Under the pieces are notes generated by a model. The model was not told the origin of the DNA. It made no database searches and saw only the letters and a list, made by a program, of their open reading frames with translations. A stretch of DNA of 37,580 nucleotides from JAQIBY01 sp051747965 (GTDB lineage Bacteria > Bacteroidota > Bacteroidia > Bacteroidales > ML635J-15), in NCBI GenBank assembly GCA_051747965.1, contig JBNJGS010000023.1, positions 1 through 37,580 on the forward strand. The letters are read 5' to 3'. A program made the position numbers and the translations under genes. Shown piece after piece: positions 1 through 7,858 of the stretch (position 1 is the first letter of the stretch; each line of letters opens with the position of its first letter).

Positions 1-1
1 A

Positions 2-376
2 TCTGTCACATCCGATTATGGAAGTCTGGAACTTGATGAGGTGTCAAATATCTTTGCAAAAAGTAATCATTCTGGTTTTTTGATAAAAACCATCAACAAA
101 ATTGCAGATTTCTATCTTAAGTATGGTTCTCTCAAAATAGATCAGGTGTTAAAACCAACAGAATCAATTAAAATTGATGCAGAATATTCCAGTATCAGAC
201 TTGCCGGACTTGAAAATATTTCACTGCGGGGAGAAACATCAAACTCACAGCTACAACTGCCTTCCTGGGTTGAAATTCAGGAGAAATCTGTTGTGCAAAA
301 AAGCTTGTCTGGCGGTAACGGTAATACAAAGCTGGATATAGAAATTGAATACGGAAATCTCATCATCCATGAATAA
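2..376 (+). CDS. C-terminal fragment of a beta-strand-repeat protein (DUF4097-like), unknown function
   Basis: The reading frame is open from base 2 and ends at a TAA at 374-376, giving the last 124 residues of a protein whose start lies outside the window. The sequence shows recurring short strands of the type DYGSLEL, KYGSLKI, EYSSIRL and EYGNLII, each ending in alternating hydrophobic residues. This resembles the stacked strands of DUF4097/adhesin-like beta-helix proteins that are common and mostly uncharacterised in Bacteroidota. No catalytic motif is visible in this part. A GTG at 41 is in frame but internal to the repeat pattern, so it is not a credible start. Family placement is inference from the repeat pattern only. 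Confidence 0.6.
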   Translation, partial: SVTSDYGSLELDEVSNIFAKSNHSGFLIKTINKIADFYLKYGSLKIDQVLKPTESIKIDAEYSSIRLAGLENISLRGETSNSQLQLPSWVEIQEKSVVQKSLSGGNGNTKLDIEIEYGNLIIHE

Positions 377-404
377 TCGTAGCAGGCTTATTCATTTTTT
401 CAGT

Positions 405-438
405 AACCGGAATGCCCTGAGGGGTGTTCCGGTTTTGT
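405..438 (+). terminator. Rho-independent terminator after the first gene
   Basis: An 8-bp perfect stem (AACCGGAA at 405-412 with TTCCGGTT at 427-434) plus an inner CCC/GGG pairing is followed by a short TTTTGTT tract. It lies between the end of the first gene and the convergent cysS gene. The T-tract is short, so termination may be only moderate. Confidence 0.6.
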
Positions 439-458
439 TGTGACAAATCAGCTAAGCC

Positions 459-1925
459 TTATTCTACCTCCCAGTCGAAACCGTCTTTGCGGTCTCTGAC
501 AAGAATGCCGGCTTTTTTTAGCTCATCACGGATTTTGTCTGAAGTGGCAAAGTCCTTATTTTTCTTGCTTTGTAAGCGTATTTCAAGAAGAAGATCAACA
601 ACGGGTTTCAATGTGTCGCTGTTGCTGCTGCTGCCTTCTTCTTTAAGCTCCAGTCCCAGAATATCTGATGCAAAGATGTCAAAAATGGCTTTCAGTTTTC
701 CTTTGTCTTCTTCGGAAATACGATCGCTGCCATTCTGTATGTTACCGATCAATGTGGCAGCCTCAAACAAATGTGAAATAACAACCGGCGTGTTCATATC
801 ATCTGCCAGAGCAGCTTCGCATTTGTTATCTATATCTTCGGGCTTAAAACTGCTTTCATCAGATGTCTGAAGTTTGTCAATCTGATGGTAGGCACGAACC
901 AGCCGTTTGAATCCTTTTTCAGCAGCCTTCAGGGCCTCATTGGAAAAATCCAGTGTACCACGGTAATGAGCCTGCAGGATGAAAAAACGTATGGTCATCG
1001 GGCTGTATGCCTGCTTTAGAAGCTTGTGTTCTCCGCTAAACAATTCATCAAGGGTAATAAAATTACCCAGAGACTTGCCCATTTTCTGACCATTGATGGT
1101 AATCAGATTATTGTGCATCCAGTAGCGCACTGATTCCTTTCCCTGAGCTGCAGTTGACTGAGCTATCTCACATTCATGATGCGGAAACAACAGGTCCATG
1201 CCACCTCCATGAATGTCAAACTCATCACCCAGATATTTTGTGCTCATTACCGAACATTCAAGATGCCATCCCGGAAAACCTGTGCTCCATGGAGAATCCC
1301 AGCGCATGATGTGCTGCGGACTTGCTTTTTTCCACAAGGCAAAGTCCATGGGATTGCGTTTCTCTGATTGTCCGTCAAGCTGGCGTGTATTTGATTGCAG
1401 ATCTTCAACTTTCCGACCGCTCAGTTTTCCATAATCATGTTTTTCTGCATATTTCTGTACATCAAAATACACTGAACCTTCAGCCTCATATCCAAATCCA
1501 CTGTCCAGAATTTCCTGTACCATTTTGATCTGTTCAGGAATATGGCCTGAAGCCTGGGGCTCAATATCCGGACGACGAACATTCAGGGCATCCATGTTTT
1601 TATGATAACGGCGCATATAATGAAATACTATTTCCATGGGCTCCACGGATTCAAGCCTGGCTTTTTTGGCTATTTTGTCTTCACCCTCATCAGCATCATT
1701 CTCCAGATGCCCCACATCAGTTATGTTTCTTACATAACGCACCTTGTATCCGGCATGCTGAAGATAACGGTACAATACATCAAATGTGATCCCCGGACGG
1801 GCATGACCCAGGTGGGCATCTCCGTAAACGGTGGGACCGCATACGTATAGACCCACAGATGGTGGATTCAGGGGTTTGAATATCTCCTTTTTCCGGCTCA
1901 GTGTATTGTATATCTTGAATTCCAT
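459..1925 (-). CDS. cysS: Cysteinyl-tRNA synthetase
   Basis: Class I aminoacyl-tRNA synthetase that charges tRNA-Cys with cysteine in the cytoplasm. The protein is 488 residues, normal for the family. The HIGH-type signature is HLGH at residues 38-41 and the KMSKS-type loop is KMGKS at 280-284. Zinc ligands expected from the E. coli enzyme are all present: C29, C224, and H249 and E253 in the FPHHECE motif. The asparagine usual in that motif is a cysteine here (C252). The C-terminal part is helical and charged, as expected for the anticodon-binding region. The ATG start follows directly from the conserved N-terminus. It is transcribed divergently from the alkaline phosphatase gene. Confidence 0.97.
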   Translation of the reverse strand: MEFKIYNTLSRKKEIFKPLNPPSVGLYVCGPTVYGDAHLGHARPGITFDVLYRYLQHAGYKVRYVRNITDVGHLENDADEGEDKIAKKARLESVEPMEIVFHYMRRYHKNMDALNVRRPDIEPQASGHIPEQIKMVQEILDSGFGYEAEGSVYFDVQKYAEKHDYGKLSGRKVEDLQSNTRQLDGQSEKRNPMDFALWKKASPQHIMRWDSPWSTGFPGWHLECSVMSTKYLGDEFDIHGGGMDLLFPHHECEIAQSTAAQGKESVRYWMHNNLITINGQKMGKSLGNFITLDELFSGEHKLLKQAYSPMTIRFFILQAHYRGTLDFSNEALKAAEKGFKRLVRAYHQIDKLQTSDESSFKPEDIDNKCEAALADDMNTPVVISHLFEAATLIGNIQNGSDRISEEDKGKLKAIFDIFASDILGLELKEEGSSSNSDTLKPVVDLLLEIRLQSKKNKDFATSDKIRDELKKAGILVRDRKDGFDWEVE

Positions 1926-1989
1926 AATCCTTGATTTACTGACAGAATTAAAGTTTTATTAAAATAAGTTTCGGATAATTCCGTTAATT

Positions 1990-2019
1990 TTGACAATTTA
2001 CAAAGTTAATACTTATAAT
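1990..2019 (+). promoter_or_regulatory. Sigma70-consensus-like promoter in front of the alkaline phosphatase gene
   Basis: TTGACA at 1990-1995 and TATAAT at 2014-2019 are separated by 18 nt, a perfect hexamer match to the proteobacterial consensus. A TAATTTTG box (1985-1992), matching the Bacteroidota -7 pattern TAnnTTTG, overlaps it but has no clear -33 partner. If the TATAAT were used, transcription would begin only a few bases before the ATG at 2031. Which element is functional cannot be decided from sequence. Confidence 0.35.
2001..2008 (-). promoter_or_regulatory. Candidate -7 box for cysS
   Basis: The minus strand reads TAACTTTG here, an exact match to the Bacteroidota -7 pattern TAnnTTTG, about 75 bp upstream of the cysS ATG. 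No convincing TTG element is found at the expected 19-21 nt further upstream, so this is weak support only. Confidence 0.25.
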
Positions 2020-2030
2020 ATGTAAGTGAA

Positions 2031-3413
2031 ATGAAAAACGTGAAATACCCAAAATTTTATTGGCTTCTGATTGGTTTTCTCTTTGTTTTTGGTGCCTGTA
2101 ACAACGGAAAGGATTCCCCGGGGGAAAAGCAACATGCAAAATTTGTCTTTTATTTTATCGCTGACGGGATGTCAGACCAACATGTAAAGCTTACTGAAGC
2201 TTTCCTGCATGCATCAGATGATGAGGGAGTGGGATTTGAGAAACTGGCCTTTGATACTTTGCCTGTTTATGGCACATCAACTACCCATGCACACAACAGA
2301 TTGATTACCGGTTCCGCTGCAGCAGGTACTGCCCTTGCCACAGGACACAAAACAAATATCAATACCATTGCCATGCATCCCACAGATGGCGATGCTCTGC
2401 AAAGCATTGCTGATGTCTTTAAGGAGGATGGAAAAAAAGTTGGTATCATTTCTTCTGTCAGCATTGACCATGCCACACCTGCCGTATTCTATGCCAATCA
2501 GCAGCAGCGTAGTGAGTATTTTGAAATCGGATTGCAATTGCCGGAAAGCGGTTTTGATTTTTTTGGTGGCGGTGGTTTCAAAATCCCGCTGCAGGACAGT
2601 ATTGATCTTTATGAGCTGGCAGCAGAAAAGAATTATCAGGTGCTGAGAAAAGAAAATCAGATAAATGATATTGAGAAAGACAGGAAAGTCCTGCTTGTCA
2701 ATCCGGTGCTTGGCAGTGATTCGGAAATGCCTTATGCCATTGACAGAAAATATGAGGGCGGATTGTCTCTGGCCCAAATAACAGAAAAAGCCATTGAACA
2801 TCTATATTCTGATGCGGGATTCTTTATCATGCTTGAAGGTGGAAAAATTGACTGGGCCGCCCATGCCAAAGATGCCGCTACCATGGTAAGAGAAATGATC
2901 GACTTTGACAAATCTGTGCAACAGGCACTGAATTTTTATCTGGAGCATCCTGATGAAACACTCATTGTGCTTACTTCTGATCACGAAACCGGTGGTCTGG
3001 CCCTCGGCAATGATGAAATGCACTATGAAAGCAATTTCGGTTTGTTGAAAAACCAGCGGATGTCTGCAGAGCGCGTTTCAAAACTCTTGCATCAGGAAGA
3101 AATCAGCCATGAGGATTTGCCTGAAGTGTTTGGTATTGAAGATTTCAGTGATGAAGAACAGGAAATGATAAACACAGCAGCTCAAATTGAAGGCTGGTCA
3201 TCTGATATTCTCTACGGTGGCTATGCTCCACTGCCTGTGACTTTTACAGGAATTCTCAACAAACGTGCCGGGGTGGGTTTTACAAGCTGGAGTCATACCG
3301 CTGGTTCTGTGCCGGTGTTTGCAATTGGAGCAGGGGCTGAAGAGTTCTCCGGACAAATGGACAATACAGATATCCCGAAACGAATACTCAATGCTGCAGG
3401 GCTTTCATTTTGA
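2031..3413 (+). CDS. Alkaline phosphatase family lipoprotein
   Basis: A 460-residue phosphomonoesterase of the PhoA family, predicted to be exported and lipid-anchored. Residues 10-23 form a hydrophobic signal ending in the lipobox FGAC (C23). The metal and catalytic residues of the family can be placed: D45 (IADGMSD), nucleophile S95 (TGSAAAGTA), T149 (DHATP), probable phosphate-binding R160, E269/D274/H278 (MLEGGKIDWAAH), D317/H318 (TSDHETGG) and H422 (SHTAG). The residue before the nucleophile is glycine rather than the aspartate of E. coli PhoA (D101). It releases inorganic phosphate from organic esters outside the inner membrane. It is a single gene, followed after 97 bp by tgt. The ATG is fixed by the signal peptide. 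Confidence 0.93.
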   Translation: MKNVKYPKFYWLLIGFLFVFGACNNGKDSPGEKQHAKFVFYFIADGMSDQHVKLTEAFLHASDDEGVGFEKLAFDTLPVYGTSTTHAHNRLITGSAAAGTALATGHKTNINTIAMHPTDGDALQSIADVFKEDGKKVGIISSVSIDHATPAVFYANQQQRSEYFEIGLQLPESGFDFFGGGGFKIPLQDSIDLYELAAEKNYQVLRKENQINDIEKDRKVLLVNPVLGSDSEMPYAIDRKYEGGLSLAQITEKAIEHLYSDAGFFIMLEGGKIDWAAHAKDAATMVREMIDFDKSVQQALNFYLEHPDETLIVLTSDHETGGLALGNDEMHYESNFGLLKNQRMSAERVSKLLHQEEISHEDLPEVFGIEDFSDEEQEMINTAAQIEGWSSDILYGGYAPLPVTFTGILNKRAGVGFTSWSHTAGSVPVFAIGAGAEEFSGQMDNTDIPKRILNAAGLSF

Positions 3414-3486
3414 ATCACTGAAATTTGCCAAAGCATACACCCCAAAATCCTCTGCGCTATATATCATAAAACTGTTTGCTTTTTAT

Positions 3487-3494
3487 TACTTTTG
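3487..3494 (+). promoter_or_regulatory. Candidate -7 box for tgt
   Basis: TACTTTTG matches the Bacteroidota -7 pattern TAnnTTTG exactly and lies 16 bp before the tgt ATG. No TTG lies 19-21 nt upstream, so the site is only tentative. If real, the leader would be about 10 nt. Confidence 0.3.
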
Positions 3495-3510
3495 TTGAAA
3501 ATATTCTGAT

Positions 3511-4641
3511 ATGAGCTTTACATTGGTTGGGAAGGACGAGAATAGCGGCGCACGGGCCGGTGTGTTGCAAACAAGCCATGGGGAGGTGCGAACGCCCATT
3601 TTTATGCCGGTTGGTACGGTGGGATCTGTCAAAGGAGTGGATTTTTCTCATCTTGAAGATGATATCAAAGCTCAGATTATTCTCGGAAATACTTATCATC
3701 TGTACCTCAGGCCAGGAACAAACATCATAGAGCAGGCCGGTGGATTGCACAAATTCAATTCCTGGAATAAACCCATCCTGACCGACAGCGGTGGGTATCA
3801 GGTGTTTTCATTGGCAGAAAACAGAAAGCTTACCGAAGAAGGGGCTGTTTTTAAATCTCATATTGATGGTTCAAAACATTTATTTACCCCGGAAAATGTC
3901 GTGGATATTCAACGGATTATAGGTTCGGATATCATGATGGCTCTCGATGAATGTACTCCCTATCCCTGTGATTACGAATATGCAAAAAAGTCAATGCAGT
4001 TAACACACAGATGGCTGAAGCGCGGATTTGAGCATTACAAAAAAACCGAAGGTAAGTATGGCTATCATCAACATTATTTCCCCATTGTGCAAGGCAGTGT
4101 TTATGATGACCTGAGAAAAGAATCAGCAGAATATATTGCATCTTTTGATGCAGCAGGCTATGCCATCGGCGGTTTGTCTGTTGGAGAGCCCCATCACATG
4201 ATGTATGACTCCATCGAAGTAGTGAATGAAATTCTGCCCGCTGAAAAACCCAGGTACCTAATGGGTGTAGGCACACCGGAAAACATCATCGAAGGCATTG
4301 CCCGGGGAGTGGATATGTTTGATTGTGTTATGCCAACAAGAAACGGCAGAAATGGCATGTTGTTTACTTCTAACGGAATCATCAACATCAAAAACAAAAA
4401 GTGGGCTGATGATTTCTCTCCCATTGACCCGGAAGGAACTTCCAAAGTGGATAAAAGATATTCTAAAGCTTATCTCAGACATCTTGTACAGGCCGGAGAA
4501 TTGCTCGGAGGGCAGATTGCCAGCATCCATAACCTGGCATTTTACCTGAATCTTGTGAAAACTGCAAGACAGAAAATCATCGATAATGAATTTGATAAAT
4601 GGAAAAATCAGATTGTCCCCAAACTAAAACAAAGGCTGTAA
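3511..4641 (+). CDS. tgt: tRNA-guanine transglycosylase (queuine tRNA-ribosyltransferase)
   Basis: Exchanges the guanine at position 34 of GUN-anticodon tRNAs for a 7-deazaguanine (preQ1 in bacteria) on the queuosine pathway. Length 376 is typical. Catalytic and binding motifs are present: D92 in TDSGGYQVFSL, D146 in LDECTPYP, GGLSVGEP at 220-227, and the nucleophile D271 in DMFDCVMPTRNGRNG. The structural zinc site of the E. coli and Zymomonas enzymes (CxCxxC then His) is largely gone: the three cysteines align with G309, S311 and D314, while the histidine (H340, SIHN) remains. The stop codon at 4639-4641 directly abuts the GTG of the downstream permease, so the two are probably translated from one message. 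Confidence 0.95.
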   Translation: MSFTLVGKDENSGARAGVLQTSHGEVRTPIFMPVGTVGSVKGVDFSHLEDDIKAQIILGNTYHLYLRPGTNIIEQAGGLHKFNSWNKPILTDSGGYQVFSLAENRKLTEEGAVFKSHIDGSKHLFTPENVVDIQRIIGSDIMMALDECTPYPCDYEYAKKSMQLTHRWLKRGFEHYKKTEGKYGYHQHYFPIVQGSVYDDLRKESAEYIASFDAAGYAIGGLSVGEPHHMMYDSIEVVNEILPAEKPRYLMGVGTPENIIEGIARGVDMFDCVMPTRNGRNGMLFTSNGIINIKNKKWADDFSPIDPEGTSKVDKRYSKAYLRHLVQAGELLGGQIASIHNLAFYLNLVKTARQKIIDNEFDKWKNQIVPKLKQRL

Positions 4642-5718
4642 GTGAAAATAATTGACCGGTATATCATCAAAAAATTCCTAAGCACATATTTCTTTGCTAT
4701 CGCATTGATTGTCGGAATTGCTGTGGTGTTTGATGCCTCTGAGAAAATCGATGATTTCATCGATACAGAAGCACCGCTGAAGGCTGTTCTCTTTGATTAT
4801 TACCTGAATTTTATTCCTTACTTTGCAAATCTGTTCTCCAGCCTTTTTGTTTTTATCGCTGTGATATTCTTTACCTCAAAGATGGCCTATTCCAGCGAAA
4901 TTATTGCAATCCTGAGTTCAGGCATGAGCTTCAAGAGATTGCTTTATCCTTATTTTATCGGCGCACTTATCATTACAGCATTTAATTTTACACTTGGCTA
5001 TTACATTATTCCCGAGTCAAACAAAGCAAGGCTTGAATTTCAGAGCCTGTACCTGAAAGGACAGAGCCAGTCCGGAGAATCACAGGTTCACAAACAGATT
5101 GAGCCGGGGGTGTATGTTTATATGGAAAATTTTAATCTCAAAAGAGCACATGGCTATGTCTTTACCATGGAAACTTTTGTTGGCAATGAACTCCGCTCGT
5201 CTTTATATGCCAACCGTATCATGTGGGACAGCGTGGCAGCGGAGTGGACCATTGAAAACTATATCATCAGACACTTTGAGGAAAATGGACATAGAATTGA
5301 AACCGGCAGCCGGAAAGATACGGCAATAAAGGTTACACCGGAGGATTTTACCAAAGAAAATGAGCTGGTTTCTTCCATGACACATAATGAGCTGGATGAA
5401 TATATTGAACAGCAACAACTCCGCGGAACCTCTGCTATAACAGAATCACTGCTGGAAAAACACAAACGCGTGGCTTTCCCGTTTTCAACATTTGTCCTTA
5501 CCCTCATGGGTGTCATCCTCTCATCAAAGAAAGTCAGGGGTGGTATTGGATTGCAAATCGGACTGGGCATTCTGCTGAGCTTTACCTACATTCTGTTTAT
5601 GAAATTTTCCGATACATTTGCCCTCAGCGGGGTTGTGTCTCCTGTTGTGGCTGTCTGGATACCCAACATCATCTATACAGGAATTGCACTGGCTCTTGTG
5701 CCAATGTCACCCAAGTAA
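4642..5718 (+). CDS. LptF/LptG-family permease (lipopolysaccharide export)
   Basis: Inner-membrane permease of the YjgP/YjgQ family, which works with LptB and LptC to extract LPS from the inner membrane. The 358 residues show three N-terminal membrane helices (about 12-31, 55-78 and 98-122), a soluble periplasmic domain (about 125-270) and three C-terminal helices (about 277-296, 303-325 and 332-353). This is the LptF/LptG topology. The start is a GTG immediately after the tgt stop codon, with no spacer. Whether it is the LptF or the LptG partner cannot be told from this sequence; the other subunit is not in the window. The following 186 bp are intergenic with no clear promoter or hairpin. 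Confidence 0.88.
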   Translation: MKIIDRYIIKKFLSTYFFAIALIVGIAVVFDASEKIDDFIDTEAPLKAVLFDYYLNFIPYFANLFSSLFVFIAVIFFTSKMAYSSEIIAILSSGMSFKRLLYPYFIGALIITAFNFTLGYYIIPESNKARLEFQSLYLKGQSQSGESQVHKQIEPGVYVYMENFNLKRAHGYVFTMETFVGNELRSSLYANRIMWDSVAAEWTIENYIIRHFEENGHRIETGSRKDTAIKVTPEDFTKENELVSSMTHNELDEYIEQQQLRGTSAITESLLEKHKRVAFPFSTFVLTLMGVILSSKKVRGGIGLQIGLGILLSFTYILFMKFSDTFALSGVVSPVVAVWIPNIIYTGIALALVPMSPK

Positions 5719-5904
5719 ACTGCCGTTTCCTGAGAATTGAAACATGACAGGTAAAACATACTCCTTTATCTCTTTCTTATTGAGAGCAACTGTCATATAA
5801 TCAGAAGGGTATGCATCAAGTTGTAAATAGTTTGCCTGTTTTATGCCTCACTTGAATTAATTGTTTTAATTTAGCATTCTAATTTGAAACAAAAACTATG
5901 TATC

Positions 5905-7449
5905 ATGGGAGAAAATGACAAAACCAAAGACTTGCTTCAGCGCCGGCTCGACGCACAAAAAGGCGGCGGAGATCAGGCCATTAAAAAGCAGGTTGCAATG
6001 GGAAAGCTTACGGCCCGGGAGAGAATTACAAACCTTGTTGATAACGATTCTTTCCAGGAATATGACCTCTTTGTTGAACATGATGCCCGGGAATTCGGGA
6101 TGGATAAAAAACTGCTGGCCGGTGATGGTGTCATCATTGGTATCGGTACCATTTATGGTAACCCTGTCTGTATTTTTGCACAGGATTTTACTGTAGCAGG
6201 CGGATCACTTGGATTGATGCATGCCAGAAAGATTACCAAAATTATGGATCATGCACTTAAAATGAGAGTTCCGCTGATTGGAATCAATGACTCTGGTGGC
6301 GCACGTATTCAGGAAGGTGTGAATTCACTTGCCGGATACGGTGAAATATTTTTCAGAAATACCCAGGCCAGTGGTGTAATTCCGCAGATATCAGTTATCC
6401 TGGGTCCTTGTGCAGGTGGTGCTGTTTATTCCCCCGCACTCACCGATTTTGTGTTTACTGTGGACAAAATATCAAAAATGTTCATCACAGGCCCCGGTGT
6501 CATCAAAACTGTGCTGGGAGAAGAAATAACCATGGAAGAACTTGGTGGAGCCAAGGTGCAATCCACCATCACCGGAAATGTGCACTTTTACGCTGAAAGC
6601 GAGGAGGAGTGTTTTGAACAAATTAAAAAACTCTGCACTTTTATTCCCTGGAACAACAAGCAAAAAGCAAAAGTATTCCCCGCAAAACCACCCAAGAAAA
6701 AGTACAAAATCGACAATATTGTTCCGCTGGACCCGCGTGAACCCTACGATATGACTGATATGCTGAAGGCTCTGGTTGATGATTCTGATTTCTTTGAAAT
6801 TCAGAAAAGCTGGGCCAAAAACATCATCATCGGTTTTGGTCGTATTGACGGGGAAACCGTGGGTTTTGTTGCCAATCAGCCAAACTATCTTGCTGGTGTA
6901 CTTGATGTTGATTCATCAGATAAAGCAGCCAGGTTTATCCGTTACTGCGATGCATTTAATATCCCGCTGGTAACCCTGGTGGACCTCCCGGGCTATCTGC
7001 CAGGTGCAGATCAGGAACATGCCGGAGTAATCAGACATGGTGCCAAAGTGTTGTATGCATATTCTGAAGCATCGGTACCAAAAATTACGGTGATATTCAG
7101 AAAAGCCTATGGCGGTGGATACATTGCCATGAACAGCCGTCACCTGCATGCTGATTTTGTCTTTGCCTGGCCCAATGCAGAAATTGCTGTCATGGGACCT
7201 GAAGGAGCAGCCAATATTATTTTCCGGAAAGAAATTGAAAATGCTGAAAATCCGGAGGAAATGCGTGCCAAAAAAGTTCAGGAATACAAAGACAAATTCG
7301 CAAATCCCTATGTGGCTGCTGCCAAAGGTTATGTGGATGCTGTGATTGAACCAAACGAAACCCGTGATCATTTGCTGAGATCAATTGATATTTCCGGCAG
7401 CAAGGAGGTTTCAATACCAGATAAAAAGCACGGTATACCACCCTTCTAA
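5905..7449 (+). CDS. Acyl-CoA carboxyltransferase subunit (MmdA/PccB type)
   Basis: A 514-residue carboxyltransferase that moves a carboxyl group between biotin and a short acyl-CoA, probably propionyl-CoA/methylmalonyl-CoA. It has the two crotonase-like halves of the family. The first contains SGGARIQEGVNSL and GPCAGGAVYSPALTDF. The second contains LPGYLPGADQEHAGVIRHGAK, RKAYGGGYIAMNSRHL and the conserved MGPEGAANIIFRKEI. A TTG seven codons upstream (5884) is in frame, but the ATG at 5905 gives the usual N-terminus and is preferred. The biotin carrier follows 58 bp later. No biotin carboxylase and no membrane decarboxylase (OadB-like) subunit is present here. It could therefore belong to a propionyl-CoA carboxylase or a sodium-pumping methylmalonyl-CoA decarboxylase. 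Confidence 0.92.
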   Translation: MGENDKTKDLLQRRLDAQKGGGDQAIKKQVAMGKLTARERITNLVDNDSFQEYDLFVEHDAREFGMDKKLLAGDGVIIGIGTIYGNPVCIFAQDFTVAGGSLGLMHARKITKIMDHALKMRVPLIGINDSGGARIQEGVNSLAGYGEIFFRNTQASGVIPQISVILGPCAGGAVYSPALTDFVFTVDKISKMFITGPGVIKTVLGEEITMEELGGAKVQSTITGNVHFYAESEEECFEQIKKLCTFIPWNNKQKAKVFPAKPPKKKYKIDNIVPLDPREPYDMTDMLKALVDDSDFFEIQKSWAKNIIIGFGRIDGETVGFVANQPNYLAGVLDVDSSDKAARFIRYCDAFNIPLVTLVDLPGYLPGADQEHAGVIRHGAKVLYAYSEASVPKITVIFRKAYGGGYIAMNSRHLHADFVFAWPNAEIAVMGPEGAANIIFRKEIENAENPEEMRAKKVQEYKDKFANPYVAAAKGYVDAVIEPNETRDHLLRSIDISGSKEVSIPDKKHGIPPF

Positions 7450-7507
7450 ACAGAAGGCAATTTTGTGTTTATCAACTACTTTAAGACAAAAACAAAAAAT
7501 CAATACC

Positions 7508-7729
7508 ATGGAACTGGAAAAAGAAATAAGAGCAATCATCCCCGGAGTTGTACAGGAAATCCTGGTAAAACCGGGTGACAAAGTAAAAGCCGGTACGCCT
7601 CTGCTCATACTTGAAGCAATGAAAATGCGTAATCGCATACCCGCTGAATTTGACGGAGAGGTTAAAAAAATTCATGTAAAAACCGGAGACAGGGTGCCCA
7701 AAAATCACCTGATGGTGGAATTGAAATAA
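7508..7729 (+). CDS. Stand-alone biotin carrier (biotinyl domain) protein
   Basis: A 73-residue protein that is almost exactly one biotinyl/lipoyl domain. The biotin-accepting lysine is K39 in the EAMKM motif, followed by 34 residues, the normal distance to the domain end. The glycine turn PGDKVKAGT before it and KTGDRVPKN after it fit the hammerhead fold. The ATG at 7508 is chosen because the frame upstream only overlaps the carboxyltransferase gene in another phase. It lacks the Pro/Ala-rich hinge and N-terminal extension found in most carrier subunits. Its position right after the carboxyltransferase implies it is that enzyme's biotin carrier. Confidence 0.9.
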   Translation: MELEKEIRAIIPGVVQEILVKPGDKVKAGTPLLILEAMKMRNRIPAEFDGEVKKIHVKTGDRVPKNHLMVELK

Positions 7730-7760
7730 CTTGAACTTGGCAATTGAAGAAAGAAAAATA

Positions 7761-7796
7761 AAAGGGGATGCTGCAAACGGCACCCCCTTTTTTTGG
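7761..7796 (+). terminator. Rho-independent terminator after the biotin carrier gene
   Basis: AAAGGGGATGC at 7761-7771 pairs with GCACCCCCTTT at 7780-7790 (one mismatch), with a short loop and a run of seven T at 7788-7794. It lies 31 bp after the biotin carrier stop codon. Confidence 0.85.
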
Positions 7797-7807
7797 GTAT
7801 AGATACC

Positions 7808-7839
7808 AAAAAAAAGACCAGCCGCGGCTGGTCTTTTTT
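7808..7839. terminator. Bidirectional terminator between convergent genes
   Basis: A perfect 18-bp palindrome GACCAGCCGCGGCTGGTC at 7816-7833 is flanked by eight A on the left and six T on the right, so it has the intrinsic-terminator form on both strands. It ends 19 bp from the EF-G2 stop codon and serves as that gene's terminator as well as a backstop for the plus-strand operon. Confidence 0.88.
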
Positions 7840-7858
7840 GTATGTAAGTCAGGTAAGA

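Noticed and set aside
424..870. Open frame of 148 codons opposite the 3' end of cysS
   Set aside because: Ser-rich antisense shadow that also overlaps the terminator at 405-438.
2277..2801. Open frame of 174 codons opposite the alkaline phosphatase gene
   Set aside because: Antisense to a gene with all catalytic motifs intact; no homology features seen.
5719..5904. Promoter for the carboxyltransferase gene
   Set aside because: TTTG (5831-5834) and TAATTTAG (5867-5874) are present but the spacing is far from 19-21 nt and the -7 match is imperfect.
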